Shown here: positions 1-8,707 of the stretch, in pieces | How the letters are laid out: the number at the start of each line of letters is the position of its first letter | Numbering within the stretch: the stretch's first letter is position 1 | Assembly (NCBI GenBank): GCA_937889015.1 | Contig: CALARR010000436.1 | Coordinates: 1-42,644, forward strand | Length of the DNA: 42,644 nt | Direction: 5' to 3' | Source: an uncultured Planctomycetales bacterium | GTDB taxonomy: Bacteria > Planctomycetota > Planctomycetia > Pirellulales > Thermoguttaceae | Notes under the pieces: model-generated | What the model was told of the DNA's origin: nothing | The model's input: the letters and a program-made list of their open reading frames with translations, nothing else | Databases searched by the model: none | Translations under genes and position numbers: made by a program

Positions 1-1652
1 ACCGTGTCACCATCCATGCGACCCAACTCATAAATGCCTTGACCCACGCGTGTGGCTGCAATCGCCGATTCAATGCCAGCCGATACGTAGTGCGCGGTTC
101 TCGCGGTCTGCGCGCACTTGGCCGCATTCGCCGCACGGAGGACCATCATTCCTTTTGCGGCACCGCCAACGCCAAACGAAGCGAGGAACGACAGGTCACC
201 GGCCAACGAGATCGCAAAATTGCCCCATTCACCCTTCTGAGCGTAGTCAGTCGTTGCGACGCCCGGCACCAGCGCTGCACAGAACTCTACCACTGCCAAG
301 GTACGCTGGGAGTCCTGCAAGCTCTCTTTGGCCTTCGCTGAACTCACGACTGTGTCGGTGAATGCCGTCGTTCGCAGGCGCGCGAGCAGGCATTCGAGGG
401 TCTCCCCGCCGCTATCGAGGATTGTCCCGTCCTCCTGGACCTCGGCTAAGAACCTACTCTCCACCAGACGGTAGACCTGCTGGCCGGTTCGAACGTAGCC
501 GTAGCCTACCCCCGCTGGACCGCCAGCAAAGGCGACGTACGTGGAACGATGCGCCTCATCCACCAACTTGAATAGCCAGCACCGGACTTCAGTTCCGACG
601 ATGTCGACAACCGCCACGTACTTCCCGTCCGATGATTTGTAGGCGAGGTTTAGGGTCACCAACTCTTCCATGCGTGCCACGGGATAGTTGTTGAAGTCGG
701 TGGTCTTGTAGAGCAGCGTGATCGCCGGCCCCTCATGCTCGCTTGCGGTCTCCTCGTCTTCAGCCTGCAATTGAGCGACGGATTCACCCTCCGCCGTCAC
801 CTCCTCGGCCACGTCATACGAGTCGTCGTAGTCGTCTGGGTAGAGTTCTTCGTAATCTTCGGCCGCGCTGCCCAGCGACGCCGTGCCCGAGACGCCAAAC
901 AGCGGCGCACTGGCGGCGAGCGACGTGGCGTCGGGCCAGGGCAGTTCGGCCCCGGCAAACTGGAACAGGTCGGCCGCGGTGCCCTCGGAGCGGAATAGAC
1001 CATCGTCGATCGGCCCACCGTCGATCGGCACCGGATAGGTCCCGTTGAACCAGGGTTCGATGCATTGATCCGACACGTCTTGACCGCTGAGGCCGTAACC
1101 CCAGTTGTCGTCCGGCGAGAAGAAGTAGCCTTGAAACGCGTAGGAGAAGGACTCGAAGTTGGCCATGTAATGCCATTGCGTGGCGTTCTCGACCCAGTCC
1201 ACGCCCCAAACGCCCTCTCCCACGGCAATCTCGTCATAGCCGGCCCAGCGGCCGGTCAGCATGTTCGGCAGGCCCACGGTGTAGCTCTGGTAGTCCACCG
1301 CCGCGCTGTAGGGCCCATGATAGGCCGACAGGTCCCCGACCTGCGGCATGTCGGGCCAGGTCACGTCGTTCTCGCCGGCCTGGGCCTGGGCCACGAGTTC
1401 GGCACGCTCGGCCTGGGCCTCGGCCAAGGCCTGATTGGCGTCGGCCAGGGCCTCGGCCAGCTCGGCCGCGGTGGAGGCGTTGGCAAACACCGCATCGGCC
1501 GCGGCCGTGGCATAGGTCTGCGACGCGTTGGCCAGCGCCTGTTGATAGGTGTATTCGGCATCGGCCGTGGCGACCGACCAGGCCCGACTGGCATCGGCCA
1601 GCGTGACGTCCGCCGAGTACTGCGCGCCGGCGGTCGTCTGGACCTGGGTCAC
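1..1652 (-). CDS. C-terminal part of giant polymorphic-toxin-like secreted protein (partial)
   Basis: Reading the minus strand from 1652 to base 1 gives about 550 codons without a stop, so the gene leaves the window on the left. In order I see: an Ala-rich, probably coiled-coil segment with repeated ADA/AEA units (about 1640-1370); a globular Trp/Tyr-rich segment (about 1370-900); an acidic linker rich in D, E and Y (about 880-745); then a different segment ending in a hydrophobic stretch with LVPGVATTDYAQKGEW and LAGDLSFLASFGVGGAAKG. That last part resembles the pre-toxin region before toxin tips in polymorphic toxins; any toxin tip lies outside the window. No good start is visible. The GTG at 1650-1652 overlaps the stop of the heparinase-like fragment and has no ribosome binding site, so the true 5' end was probably lost or is misjoined. 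The family assignment is inference from pattern. Confidence 0.6.
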   Translation of the reverse strand, partial: MTQVQTTAGAQYSADVTLADASRAWSVATADAEYTYQQALANASQTYATAAADAVFANASTAAELAEALADANQALAEAQAERAELVAQAQAGENDVTWPDMPQVGDLSAYHGPYSAAVDYQSYTVGLPNMLTGRWAGYDEIAVGEGVWGVDWVENATQWHYMANFESFSYAFQGYFFSPDDNWGYGLSGQDVSDQCIEPWFNGTYPVPIDGGPIDDGLFRSEGTAADLFQFAGAELPWPDATSLAASAPLFGVSGTASLGSAAEDYEELYPDDYDDSYDVAEEVTAEGESVAQLQAEDEETASEHEGPAITLLYKTTDFNNYPVARMEELVTLNLAYKSSDGKYVAVVDIVGTEVRCWLFKLVDEAHRSTYVAFAGGPAGVGYGYVRTGQQVYRLVESRFLAEVQEDGTILDSGGETLECLLARLRTTAFTDTVVSSAKAKESLQDSQRTLAVVEFCAALVPGVATTDYAQKGEWGNFAISLAGDLSFLASFGVGGAAKGMMVLRAANAAKCAQTARTAHYVSAGIESAIAATRVGQGIYELGRMDGDT

Positions 1653-2212
1653 CTGGCCGGGCCGCGCGAGAGCGGCTTCAGGAGCGGTTGGTCGATCAAC
1701 GTCTTGTCGTCGGCGGTGATCTGGATGTGGCCGCCGATCGGGCCGTCGCGGTTGAATAGGACGCGGCACTTCTTGCCGTCGGAGGTGGCCAGTTCCACGC
1801 CGTCCTGCGCGTCGGTCTGCACCAGGTGCGTAGCGACCATCTTGGGCGTCGCGGCGAGCGCTGCCTGGAGCACGGTCAAGAAGCGGGTCTTCGCCGCGGC
1901 CTCGGCGGGGCTGATTTCGATGCGGTAGCGGCCCATCCAAAGCGGCTTCTCGCTCGGGTCGGCGGGATAGTTCACGCCGTTGACCAGGAATTCCTGCCCA
2001 TCGCCGCCCAGGCATTTCGCTTTGGCCCGGGTTGGGAGCAGCGTTTTCATGAACAGGGCGCCCTCGCCGGCAGAACCGCGCCAGGCATCGTCGACCTCGA
2101 TCGGCTTGTTCTGGGTATGGAGCAGGAACACCTTCTGCTGGTCCGGCCGGACCGAGGTCACCCGATCATAGACGACGAAATAGTCGGGCTGGATGAAGAC
2201 GAACTGGCGCAC
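1649..2212 (-). pseudogene. Heparinase II/III-like C-terminal fragment
   Basis: The frame encodes about 187 residues beginning near RQFVFIQPDYFVVYDRVTS, which matches the beta-sandwich C-terminal part of heparinase II/III-like polysaccharide lyases. Later pieces (HTQNKPIEVDD, LFMKTLLPTRAK, GMRYRIEIS-like MGRYRIEIS) fit the same domain. A full member has over 600 residues with an alpha-toroid first, which is missing. The frame stays open only to an in-frame TGA at 2273-2275, and no toroid sequence is present. GTG at 2210-2212 is the only plausible start and lacks a clear Shine-Dalgarno. The stop at 1649-1651 overlaps the next frame by the four bases GTGA. I read it as a broken gene; a small stand-alone protein is possible but would lack the catalytic half. 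Confidence 0.6.
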
Positions 2213-2346
2213 GGCTGTAAGGGAAACTACTGAAACAGGGCCGAGCGATCGGCGAAGGGCTCTTTCAGGCCGTCAGCCAGCAGGACCCGGAGCATGATGA
2301 AGTTGGGCTCCAACATCTCGTCGAACGTGTAGTCGCAACTCCAGCC

Positions 2347-3117
2347 TCATTCGTCGAATTCGGCGATGACCGGCGCGTGGTCGGAGGGTTTTTCGCCCTT
2401 GCGTTCTTCGCGGTCGATCTCGGCGCCAATGCAGCGGCGAGCGAGCGGCGGGGTGGCGAAGATGTAGTCCAGGCGCAGACCATCGTTCTTCGCAAAGGCC
2501 AGCATGCGGTAGTCCCACCACGAATACAGCCCGCCTTCGGCGTGCCGCTGGCGGAAGACGTCGCTCAGCCCCCATGTCAGAAGCTCTTCCAAGGCCGCAC
2601 GGCTGGTCGGATGGAACAGGACCGTCTCGACCCAGGCCTCGGGGTTGGCCACGTCGCGCTCGTCGCGCGCCACGTTGAAGTCGCCACAGAGCACCAGGGG
2701 CATCTTGGGAGCAAAGTGCCGCGCCAGGAAGGCACGCAAGCGCGCGAGCCAATCCAACTTGTAGGCATAGGCGGGTGAGCCGACCACCTGGCCGTTGGGG
2801 ACGTAGGCACTTACGACCTGGATCCCGGCGACTTCGACAGCCAGCAAGCGCGCCTGGGGATCTTCTACGCCGTCATCCAGCCCGCGCAGGACGCGCGTGG
2901 GTTCGGTGCGGCTGAGGACTGCCACCCCGTTGAACGTGCGCTGGCCGTAGACGGCGGCGTGATAGCCGGCTTCGCGGATGGCTTCGTGCGGGAAGACGTC
3001 TTGGCGCCCCTTCAATTCCTGCAGGCAGACGATGTCCGGTTGGGTGCGCTCGAGCCAGGCCAGCAGCCGCTCCAGCCGGGCACGAACGGAGTTCACGTTC
3101 CAAGTGGCGATCTTCAT
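2347..3117 (-). CDS. xthA: Exodeoxyribonuclease III
   Basis: The 256-residue product is an AP endonuclease / 3'-5' exonuclease of base-excision repair, acting in the cytoplasm. It starts MKIATWNVNSVRARL and shows the family residues: Asn7 in WNVNS, the metal ligand Glu34 in LQELK, Asp146 and Asn148 in CGDFNVA, the YSWWDYR and LRLDYI blocks, and the terminal SDHAPV with catalytic His near 247. Length matches E. coli XthA closely, so the gene is complete. It is transcribed away from the sulfatase that begins at 3607, with about 490 bases between. After its TGA the same frame continues for 39 sense codons that look protein-like (see findings). Confidence in the family is very high. Confidence 0.95.
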   Translation of the reverse strand: MKIATWNVNSVRARLERLLAWLERTQPDIVCLQELKGRQDVFPHEAIREAGYHAAVYGQRTFNGVAVLSRTEPTRVLRGLDDGVEDPQARLLAVEVAGIQVVSAYVPNGQVVGSPAYAYKLDWLARLRAFLARHFAPKMPLVLCGDFNVARDERDVANPEAWVETVLFHPTSRAALEELLTWGLSDVFRQRHAEGGLYSWWDYRMLAFAKNDGLRLDYIFATPPLARRCIGAEIDREERKGEKPSDHAPVIAEFDE

Positions 3118-3606
3118 GGTTCACAAAGGGCAACAGGCGGATAGGCAGGGAGGCATCGCAGACGGTTTCGGCGGCCGAGAGAAAGCGACGCGTCGCGTAA
3201 TCCTGCCATCAGCGCAGGACCCATCCTCGAAATGATAGCACTGGCGGCCCTTGTTCTGCAAACGGCCGCCATTCCGTATTTGCGAGCATCGTTCTCGCTT
3301 CCCGCAGGCTTGCGTGCGAAGAGGAGGGAAGGATGAGGGGAAGACGCGCAGGAGGAACCACAAAGACACAACGACACGAAGGAAGGATGGGATTACAAGG
3401 GTGGGACCCGCTGGCGTTTCTGTCCGCTGACGCAACGGCAGCCGTCACGCATGCAGATCCGAAAAATCGCCTTTTGCAGAGGGCAAGTTGACCAGGGGGC
3501 GTGGGAATGGGATACTCAGGCCAGGCTGCGGGTTGTGCGCGCTATCCAATCGCGCGCTATCAACGGGCTGCGCGCGAAGTCGTCTCTCTTCAAACGAGGT
3601 GCGGTC
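3118..3606. other. Intergenic region between divergent xthA and sulfatase
   Basis: No gene is supported here; the open frames on both strands are short and of random composition. The part near 3350-3390 is purine-rich and of lower complexity. A good sigma-70 type promoter for the sulfatase lies at 3488-3516. No clear promoter for xthA was found on the other strand. Confidence 0.6.
3488..3516 (+). promoter_or_regulatory. Sigma-70-like promoter of the sulfatase gene
   Basis: TTGACC at 3488-3493 and GATACT at 3511-3516 are separated by 17 bases. They lie about 90 bases before the sulfatase ATG at 3607. Assigned by sequence match only. Confidence 0.45.
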
Positions 3607-5148
3607 ATGACAGCTTATCGTTGTCTGGCGAACGAGCGATCCTGCTGGGGCTCGCGTGCGCTGCACTGGCGGCGATGCGGCGCAGTTGTTCTGGCCATTT
3701 GCGGGGTTGCTCTGTCGATCTGCCCGGCCAAGGCGGGGCTTGGGGCCGACCGCTCCAAGGCCCCGAACCTGATCCTGATCATGGCCGACGATTTTGGCTA
3801 CGAGTGCGTGACGGCCAACGGCGGCCAGTCCTATCAGACGCCCGTGCTCGATCGGTTAACGGCCAGCGGCATGCGATTCCAGCGGTGCCACGTGCAACCC
3901 CTTTGCACCCCGACGCGCGTGCAGTTGATGACCGGGATGTACAACGTGCGGAATTACATCCGGTTTGGGCTTCTGGATCCTCAGGCCACGACCTTTGCAC
4001 ACCTGCTGAAGAAGGCCGGCTACCGCACGGGCATTGCGGGCAAATGGCAGCTTGGCGGCGGGCCGGAAGGGCCGCGGCATTTCGGCTTCGACGAGTCGCT
4101 GCTCTGGCAGCAGACGCGGCGCCCGCCGCGCTATGCGAATCCGGGGCTGGAGATCAACGGAGTGGAGAAGGACTACGAGAACGGTGAGTACGGCCCCAAG
4201 CTGATCAACGATTTCGCCTTGGATTTCGTGGCGCGGCACAAAGACCAGCCCTTCTTTCTGTACTACCCGATGATCCTCACGCACAATCCGTTCCAGCCCA
4301 CGCCTGACAGCCCGGATTGGGATCCCAAGGCACGCGGCGAACAGGTCCACCAAGACGTGCGGCACTTTGCCGAGATGACGGCCTATATGGACAAGATGAT
4401 CGGCCGCCTGGTGGGCAAGCTGGAGGAACTTGGGCTGCGCGAGAAGACGCTGTTGCTGTTCCTGGGCGACAACGGCACGAATTCGGGCGTTGTCTCGCAG
4501 TTCCAGGGCGGGCCGTATCGGGGCGGCAAGGGCTCGACCACGGCGCGTGGCACGCATGTGCCGTTGGTGGCCAACTGGCCGAGCCGGATCGCGCCCGGCC
4601 AGGTCAACTCCAACCTGATCGACAGCACCGATTTCCTGCCCACGCTGTGCGAGGCGGCGTGCGTGCAGATTCCGGCGGAACTGCAGATCGACGGCCGGAG
4701 TTTCCTGCCCCAGTTGTTGGGCCAGGCCCCCCAGCAGGCGTCCCAAGACAGTCCCAGCCCGTCTGAGCGGCCGGCCGCCGGATCGACGGGCTCGTCCGGA
4801 GCCCGCTCCAAGCCGCGCGAGTGGATCTATTGCTGGTATGCGCGCGACGGCGGCCCGGCCGCGCAGCACGAATCGGCCATGGACGACGCCTGGAAGCTCT
4901 ATCGCGACGGCCGGTTCTTCGACCTTGCCAGGGATGCGTTCGAGGAGCATCCGCTGGACGTGTCCGGACTCTCGGGGCCCGCGGCGGTCGCGGCCAAGAA
5001 GCTGCAGGCCGTGTTGGATCAGTACGCGCACGCCCGGCCCGCGGAACTGTCGCGAGCGCTGAAAGCGGCGTCGCCGCGCGAGAGCGGCAGCTCGGCGGGC
5101 GAGAACGCCAAGAAGGCCAGACGCAAGAGCAAGCCATCCGGCAAGTGA
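3607..5148 (+). CDS. Secreted formylglycine sulfatase (S1 family)
   Basis: A 513-residue arylsulfatase-type enzyme that hydrolyses sulfate esters, probably on a glycan outside the cytoplasm. I place the start at ATG 3607, preceded by GAGGTG; the frame is open further upstream but is not protein-like there. A hydrophobic export segment covers residues 25-43 and ends at a PAKA cleavage-like site. Catalytic features are Asp61-Asp62 in IMADDFGYE, the formylglycine motif CTPTR with Cys100, the GKWQLGG lysine block and LGDNGTNSG carrying the Asp-Asn metal ligands. The C-terminus is longer than usual and ends in a basic tail (KKARRKSKPSGK). The enzyme needs a formylglycine-generating enzyme, which is not encoded in this window. 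The substrate cannot be read from sequence. Confidence 0.9.
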   Translation: MTAYRCLANERSCWGSRALHWRRCGAVVLAICGVALSICPAKAGLGADRSKAPNLILIMADDFGYECVTANGGQSYQTPVLDRLTASGMRFQRCHVQPLCTPTRVQLMTGMYNVRNYIRFGLLDPQATTFAHLLKKAGYRTGIAGKWQLGGGPEGPRHFGFDESLLWQQTRRPPRYANPGLEINGVEKDYENGEYGPKLINDFALDFVARHKDQPFFLYYPMILTHNPFQPTPDSPDWDPKARGEQVHQDVRHFAEMTAYMDKMIGRLVGKLEELGLREKTLLLFLGDNGTNSGVVSQFQGGPYRGGKGSTTARGTHVPLVANWPSRIAPGQVNSNLIDSTDFLPTLCEAACVQIPAELQIDGRSFLPQLLGQAPQQASQDSPSPSERPAAGSTGSSGARSKPREWIYCWYARDGGPAAQHESAMDDAWKLYRDGRFFDLARDAFEEHPLDVSGLSGPAAVAAKKLQAVLDQYAHARPAELSRALKAASPRESGSSAGENAKKARRKSKPSGK

Positions 5149-5397
5149 CTCTGCTAGCGACAGAATCGAGTCGCACGCGTTGGCAACGGTATAATTGTCT
5201 GTGCCCCGGCGCGACTGGCGCTGGCCCAAGAACCGACTGGATGCCCGAAGTCCGTCCCAGAGTCGTCCCAGCCGGGGTCGGGGCGGCCGCGCAGAAATGA
5301 CTTGCCATCAGATGGCGGCACCACCCCAGAAGAGCTGCGACATTGTGGCGCTCTTCGTGGCTGAAAAGAGGGACTGCCTTCTGCCCAGGGGAGGACT

Positions 5398-6084
5398 GTG
5401 ACGATGGACTCACCGGAGCCTTTCAAAGTCATGGACTGCAGCCTGGTGCGCTGCCCGACCGGGCGGTCGTGCGCCAATCTGCGGGAACTCCGCGATGCGA
5501 TTCAGACCGTGCCAGAAGCGGTTATCGAGCATCACATGATGCGGTGCGCACTGGAAGATCACTTTGCGCTGTATGAATTTCCCAACGATTTGGCGCTGTG
5601 GTGCTGGAATGCGCTCGGCGATCATCTTCTTGCCGAGCACTTGGGGGTCGTCGACCCGTATCAGCACCCGGACATCGCCACGCTCCGCGAGCATCTCCTG
5701 GACTACATTGATGATCGGTTGTGGAGCCTGGACCGGGTTCCCTGGTGCCGCGGAGGCCTGGAACTGCACCTGGTGCAATCGCGCCTGGTCAGCTACGACA
5801 CCGGGGAGCGCATTTCCACGCCCGCGGCGCTGGTGGACGCGGTCGATCGCATGTCGAGCCGATCGCTCTTCTATCACGTACATGAAGCGCGGCGGCGCAG
5901 CGGCGGCACGACTGATGATTTCTCGCTGTGGTTTGAGGACCTCGGGGTCGATCCGGAGGCGGTCAGGCGTCTGCGTGCGATCGACTTCTACTTCTTGAAC
6001 CTGCAGCAACTGCGGGAAGAGTTGCTGGCCGTCTTTCAGGAGTGCCTGATGGACCCGCTGGACAGGAAAGGGACGCGCCGATGA
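5398..6084 (+). CDS. DUF5752 family protein, treT partner
   Basis: A 228-residue soluble protein with no export signal. It matches my recollection of the DUF5752 family (DCSLVRCPTGRSCANLRELRDAI near the start, HHMMRCALEDHFALYEFPNDLA in the middle), whose biochemical role is unknown to me and which is typically found next to treT. Its stop overlaps the treT ATG by four bases (ATGA), which implies translational coupling and a role tied to TreT. GTG at 5398 and ATG at 5404 are both possible starts after GGGGAGGA at 5388-5395; spacing favours ATG 5404. A TATAAT at 5190-5195 in the 249-base upstream gap could be a -10 element, but I see no good -35 for it. It may be a regulator or assembly partner; no catalytic motif is visible. 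Confidence 0.75.
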   Translation: MTMDSPEPFKVMDCSLVRCPTGRSCANLRELRDAIQTVPEAVIEHHMMRCALEDHFALYEFPNDLALWCWNALGDHLLAEHLGVVDPYQHPDIATLREHLLDYIDDRLWSLDRVPWCRGGLELHLVQSRLVSYDTGERISTPAALVDAVDRMSSRSLFYHVHEARRRSGGTTDDFSLWFEDLGVDPEAVRRLRAIDFYFLNLQQLREELLAVFQECLMDPLDRKGTRR

Positions 6085-7310
6085 ACCTGCTCGACCAGTA
6101 TGAGCAAGTGGTAGGTCACTGGGAGATCGAGCGACTCCGCCGGCTGGGCGAGCGCCTTGCTGGCAAGCGCATCGTCCACGTGAACTCGACGAAGAGCGGC
6201 GGTGGCGTGGCAGAGATTCTGGGTTGGATGATCCCCCTGATGCGCGAATTGGGAATGGATGTCTCATGGGAAGTGATCCAAGGACCGCCTGAGTTCTATC
6301 GCGTGACCAAGGCGTTGCACAACGGTTTGCAGGGCTTTCCCGTGGCGCTTCGCCAGCGCGATTACGCCCTGCATTGCGAGGTGAATCGCGAGAATGCCCA
6401 ACGGTTGGACGTGCAGGCCGACGTGGTATTCGTACACGATCCGCAACCGTTGTTCTTGCCGCATTTCACGCCCAAGGACCGGGTTGGCAAGTGGGTCTGG
6501 CGATGCCATATCGACGCCTCGCGGCCCAACCGGGCGATCTGGAAGCACCTGGAGAAGGGGATCGCCGACTACGGCGCCGCGATCTTCTCGATGGCGGCGT
6601 TCACGCGTCCTCTGCGTTGTCCGATGTACTTGATCCCTCCCTCCATCGATCCCCTGAGCGACAAGAACTGCGCCCTCTCGGAAACCGAGCGACTGGCCAC
6701 CCTGTCGCAAACTGGAATCGACGCGGACCGCCCGCTCTTGCTGCAGGTCTCGCGTTTCGACCGCTTCAAGGATCCGCTGGGAGTGATTGAGGCCTATCGA
6801 CTATTGAAACCCTATTATCCGGAATTGCAGTTGGCGCTCGCTGGCGGTCCGGCCGACGATGATCCGGAAGGCGCGGAAGTGTTGGACGAGGTCCGGACCC
6901 GCGCTGCCGATGACAAGGACACCAAAGTCCTGTTGCTGCCGCCTGACGCGCACCGGGCGATCAACGCGTTGCAGCGTTCGGCGATCATTGTGTTGCAGAA
7001 ATCGCTGAAGGAGGGCTTTGGGTTGACGGTGACTGAAGCCCTGTGGAAAGGAAAGCCGGTGGTGGGCGGGGCCAGCGGCGGGATTGCATTGCAGGTCCAC
7101 GACTATCACACGGGCTTCCTGGTCTATTCGCCGCCCGGTGCCGCGTATCGCATCCGCTACCTGCTTCGCTATGCCGAGAAGAGGCAGCGAATGGGCAAGA
7201 CAGGGCATATATTTGTGCGTGAGCACTTTCTCTTGACACGGCACCTGCGTGACTACATGACGATGTTGCTCGACCTGGAGCAACCAGACGGGAAGGTCCT
7301 GGCCGTGTAA
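6081..7310 (+). CDS. treT: Trehalose synthase TreT (GT4)
   Basis: A 409-residue GT-B glycosyltransferase that joins glucose from an NDP-glucose donor to free glucose, giving trehalose in one reversible step in the cytoplasm. I start at ATG 6081, where MNLLDQYEQVVG matches the family and overlaps the previous stop; an upstream in-frame ATG would read into the DUF5752 gene. Diagnostic parts are HVNSTKSGGGVAEIL near residue 40, WRCHIDASRP in the first domain, the donor-side VSRFDRFKDP block, and the GT4 EX7E motif in KEGFGLTVTEALWKG. Length and order are normal for TreT. TreY and TreZ lie a few kb downstream, so trehalose can be made by two routes. Confidence 0.9.
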   Translation: MNLLDQYEQVVGHWEIERLRRLGERLAGKRIVHVNSTKSGGGVAEILGWMIPLMRELGMDVSWEVIQGPPEFYRVTKALHNGLQGFPVALRQRDYALHCEVNRENAQRLDVQADVVFVHDPQPLFLPHFTPKDRVGKWVWRCHIDASRPNRAIWKHLEKGIADYGAAIFSMAAFTRPLRCPMYLIPPSIDPLSDKNCALSETERLATLSQTGIDADRPLLLQVSRFDRFKDPLGVIEAYRLLKPYYPELQLALAGGPADDDPEGAEVLDEVRTRAADDKDTKVLLLPPDAHRAINALQRSAIIVLQKSLKEGFGLTVTEALWKGKPVVGGASGGIALQVHDYHTGFLVYSPPGAAYRIRYLLRYAEKRQRMGKTGHIFVREHFLLTRHLRDYMTMLLDLEQPDGKVLAV

Positions 7311-7472
7311 CCGTGCTGCCCTGGCTTGTCACGGAATGCGATCAACCTCGTGCCGTGCGTTCGCACACAGGCGCGAGGAAAGCCTTGACCGAGAGGCGAT
7401 GCTGAGTACACTGCTAACAGTTGGCGGCAATTCCTCGATCTGCTCGGCACATTCGTGAAGAAGGAGGAGGCC

Positions 7473-8690
7473 ATGCCCGACTTCTATCAGACGGGTGTCA
7501 TCAGTACGTTGCATCGCCTGGCTTCGCCGGAGCCGGATCGCATGGAACGGCTGGAAGCGGCGTTGAAGCGCTACGGGCGGACACTGCCTGTGGGTTTGTT
7601 GTTGCCCTGCCTGTATTCCGAGTTGGACACACCGGCCATGCCGGCCATCTTGGAAGAGTTGAAGAAGGTGAAGTTCCTGCGCGAGGCGGTCATCGCCTTG
7701 AATCGCGCCAGCGAAGCGGACTTCCTGCGTGCCAAGGAGTTCTTCGCACCGCTGCCCACAGAAAAGCGGATTCTCTGGGTCGAAAGCCCTCGCATCGAAC
7801 CACTGCTGCAAGAATTGCAGGACCAGGGAATCGCAACGGGAACCGCGGGCAAGGGCCGCTCGGTGTGGCTTGCGCTGGGGTATCTGATCGCCAGCGAGAA
7901 GTCGAAGGTCATCGCCCTGCACGACTGCGACATTTTGACGTATGAACGCGAATTGCTGATGCGGCTCTGCTACCCTCTGTGCAATCCCACATTGGGCTAT
8001 GAGTACGCCAAGGGTTATTACGCGCGGTATTCCGATCGGTTTCATGGCCGCGTCACCAGGTTGTTCGTGACCCCGCTCGTGCGGACACTGCTGCGATTGG
8101 TGGGGTATCATCCGTACCTGGTCTTCCTGGACAGCTTTCGCTACCCGCTGGCTGGCGAATTTGCGTTGACGGTCGACTTGGCGCGGAATGTGCGAATTCC
8201 GTCGGATTGGGGGCTAGAGGTCGGTTTCCTGGCAGAGGTCTTCCGCAACTGCAATGTGCGTCACGTATGCGAGGTCGACCTGTGCGAGCGTTACGACCAC
8301 AAGCATCAGGTCCTTTCCGCCGACGACCCGCAGGCGGGCCTGATGCGCATGGCGGTGGACATCACGAAGTCTCTGCTCCGGTCGCTGGCGGCGGAGGGCA
8401 CGATCCTTTCGGAGGGATTCTTGCGCACGCTGCAGATTTGCTACTTGCGGATGGCCCAGGATGCGATCAAGAAGTTCAGTGACGATGCGGCAATCAACGG
8501 ATTGACCTTCGACCGCCATGCCGAGAGTCTGGCGGTGGAGACTTTTGCCAAGGCGATCGAGCTTGCGGGCAAGCAAGTCCTGGAAAATCCGCTGGGCAGC
8601 GCGTACATATCCAATTGGAACCGGGTGACCTCGGCGGTGGAGAACTTTCTTGACCGCCTGAAGGCGGCCGTGGAGGAAGACAACCAATAG
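7473..8690 (+). CDS. gpgS: Glucosyl-3-phosphoglycerate synthase
   Basis: A 405-residue cytoplasmic glycosyltransferase expected to transfer glucose from NDP-glucose to 3-phosphoglycerate, the first step of the two-step glucosylglycerate pathway. The start is ATG 7473 because AAGGAGGAGG sits at 7461-7470; the GTG at 7455 is upstream of that site. The protein carries LPCLYSELDTPA near the N-terminus, the GKGRSVWLALGY loop, a DxD-type metal site in ALHDCDILTYERELL, and the YEYAKGYYAR and SFRYPLAGEFAL blocks typical of the bacterial GpgS group. The next genes encode the one-step synthase and the matching HAD phosphatase. Mannosyl-3-phosphoglycerate synthase is the main alternative, but the motifs fit GpgS better. 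Confidence 0.8.
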   Translation: MPDFYQTGVISTLHRLASPEPDRMERLEAALKRYGRTLPVGLLLPCLYSELDTPAMPAILEELKKVKFLREAVIALNRASEADFLRAKEFFAPLPTEKRILWVESPRIEPLLQELQDQGIATGTAGKGRSVWLALGYLIASEKSKVIALHDCDILTYERELLMRLCYPLCNPTLGYEYAKGYYARYSDRFHGRVTRLFVTPLVRTLLRLVGYHPYLVFLDSFRYPLAGEFALTVDLARNVRIPSDWGLEVGFLAEVFRNCNVRHVCEVDLCERYDHKHQVLSADDPQAGLMRMAVDITKSLLRSLAAEGTILSEGFLRTLQICYLRMAQDAIKKFSDDAAINGLTFDRHAESLAVETFAKAIELAGKQVLENPLGSAYISNWNRVTSAVENFLDRLKAAVEEDNQ

Positions 8691-8707
8691 TCTCAAGGAA
8701 CCATCGG

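Noticed and set aside
440..456. GGTTCGAAC string like a tRNA T-loop
   Set aside because: It lies inside the partial giant coding frame, with no cloverleaf around it.
5190..5195. TATAAT as the promoter of the DUF5752-treT operon
   Set aside because: Good -10 match but no -35 at the right distance, so not listed as a promoter.
3856..5229. Long open frame antisense to the sulfatase
   Set aside because: It mirrors the third-codon GC bias of the real gene, is rich in Arg/Pro/Gln and shows no family motif.
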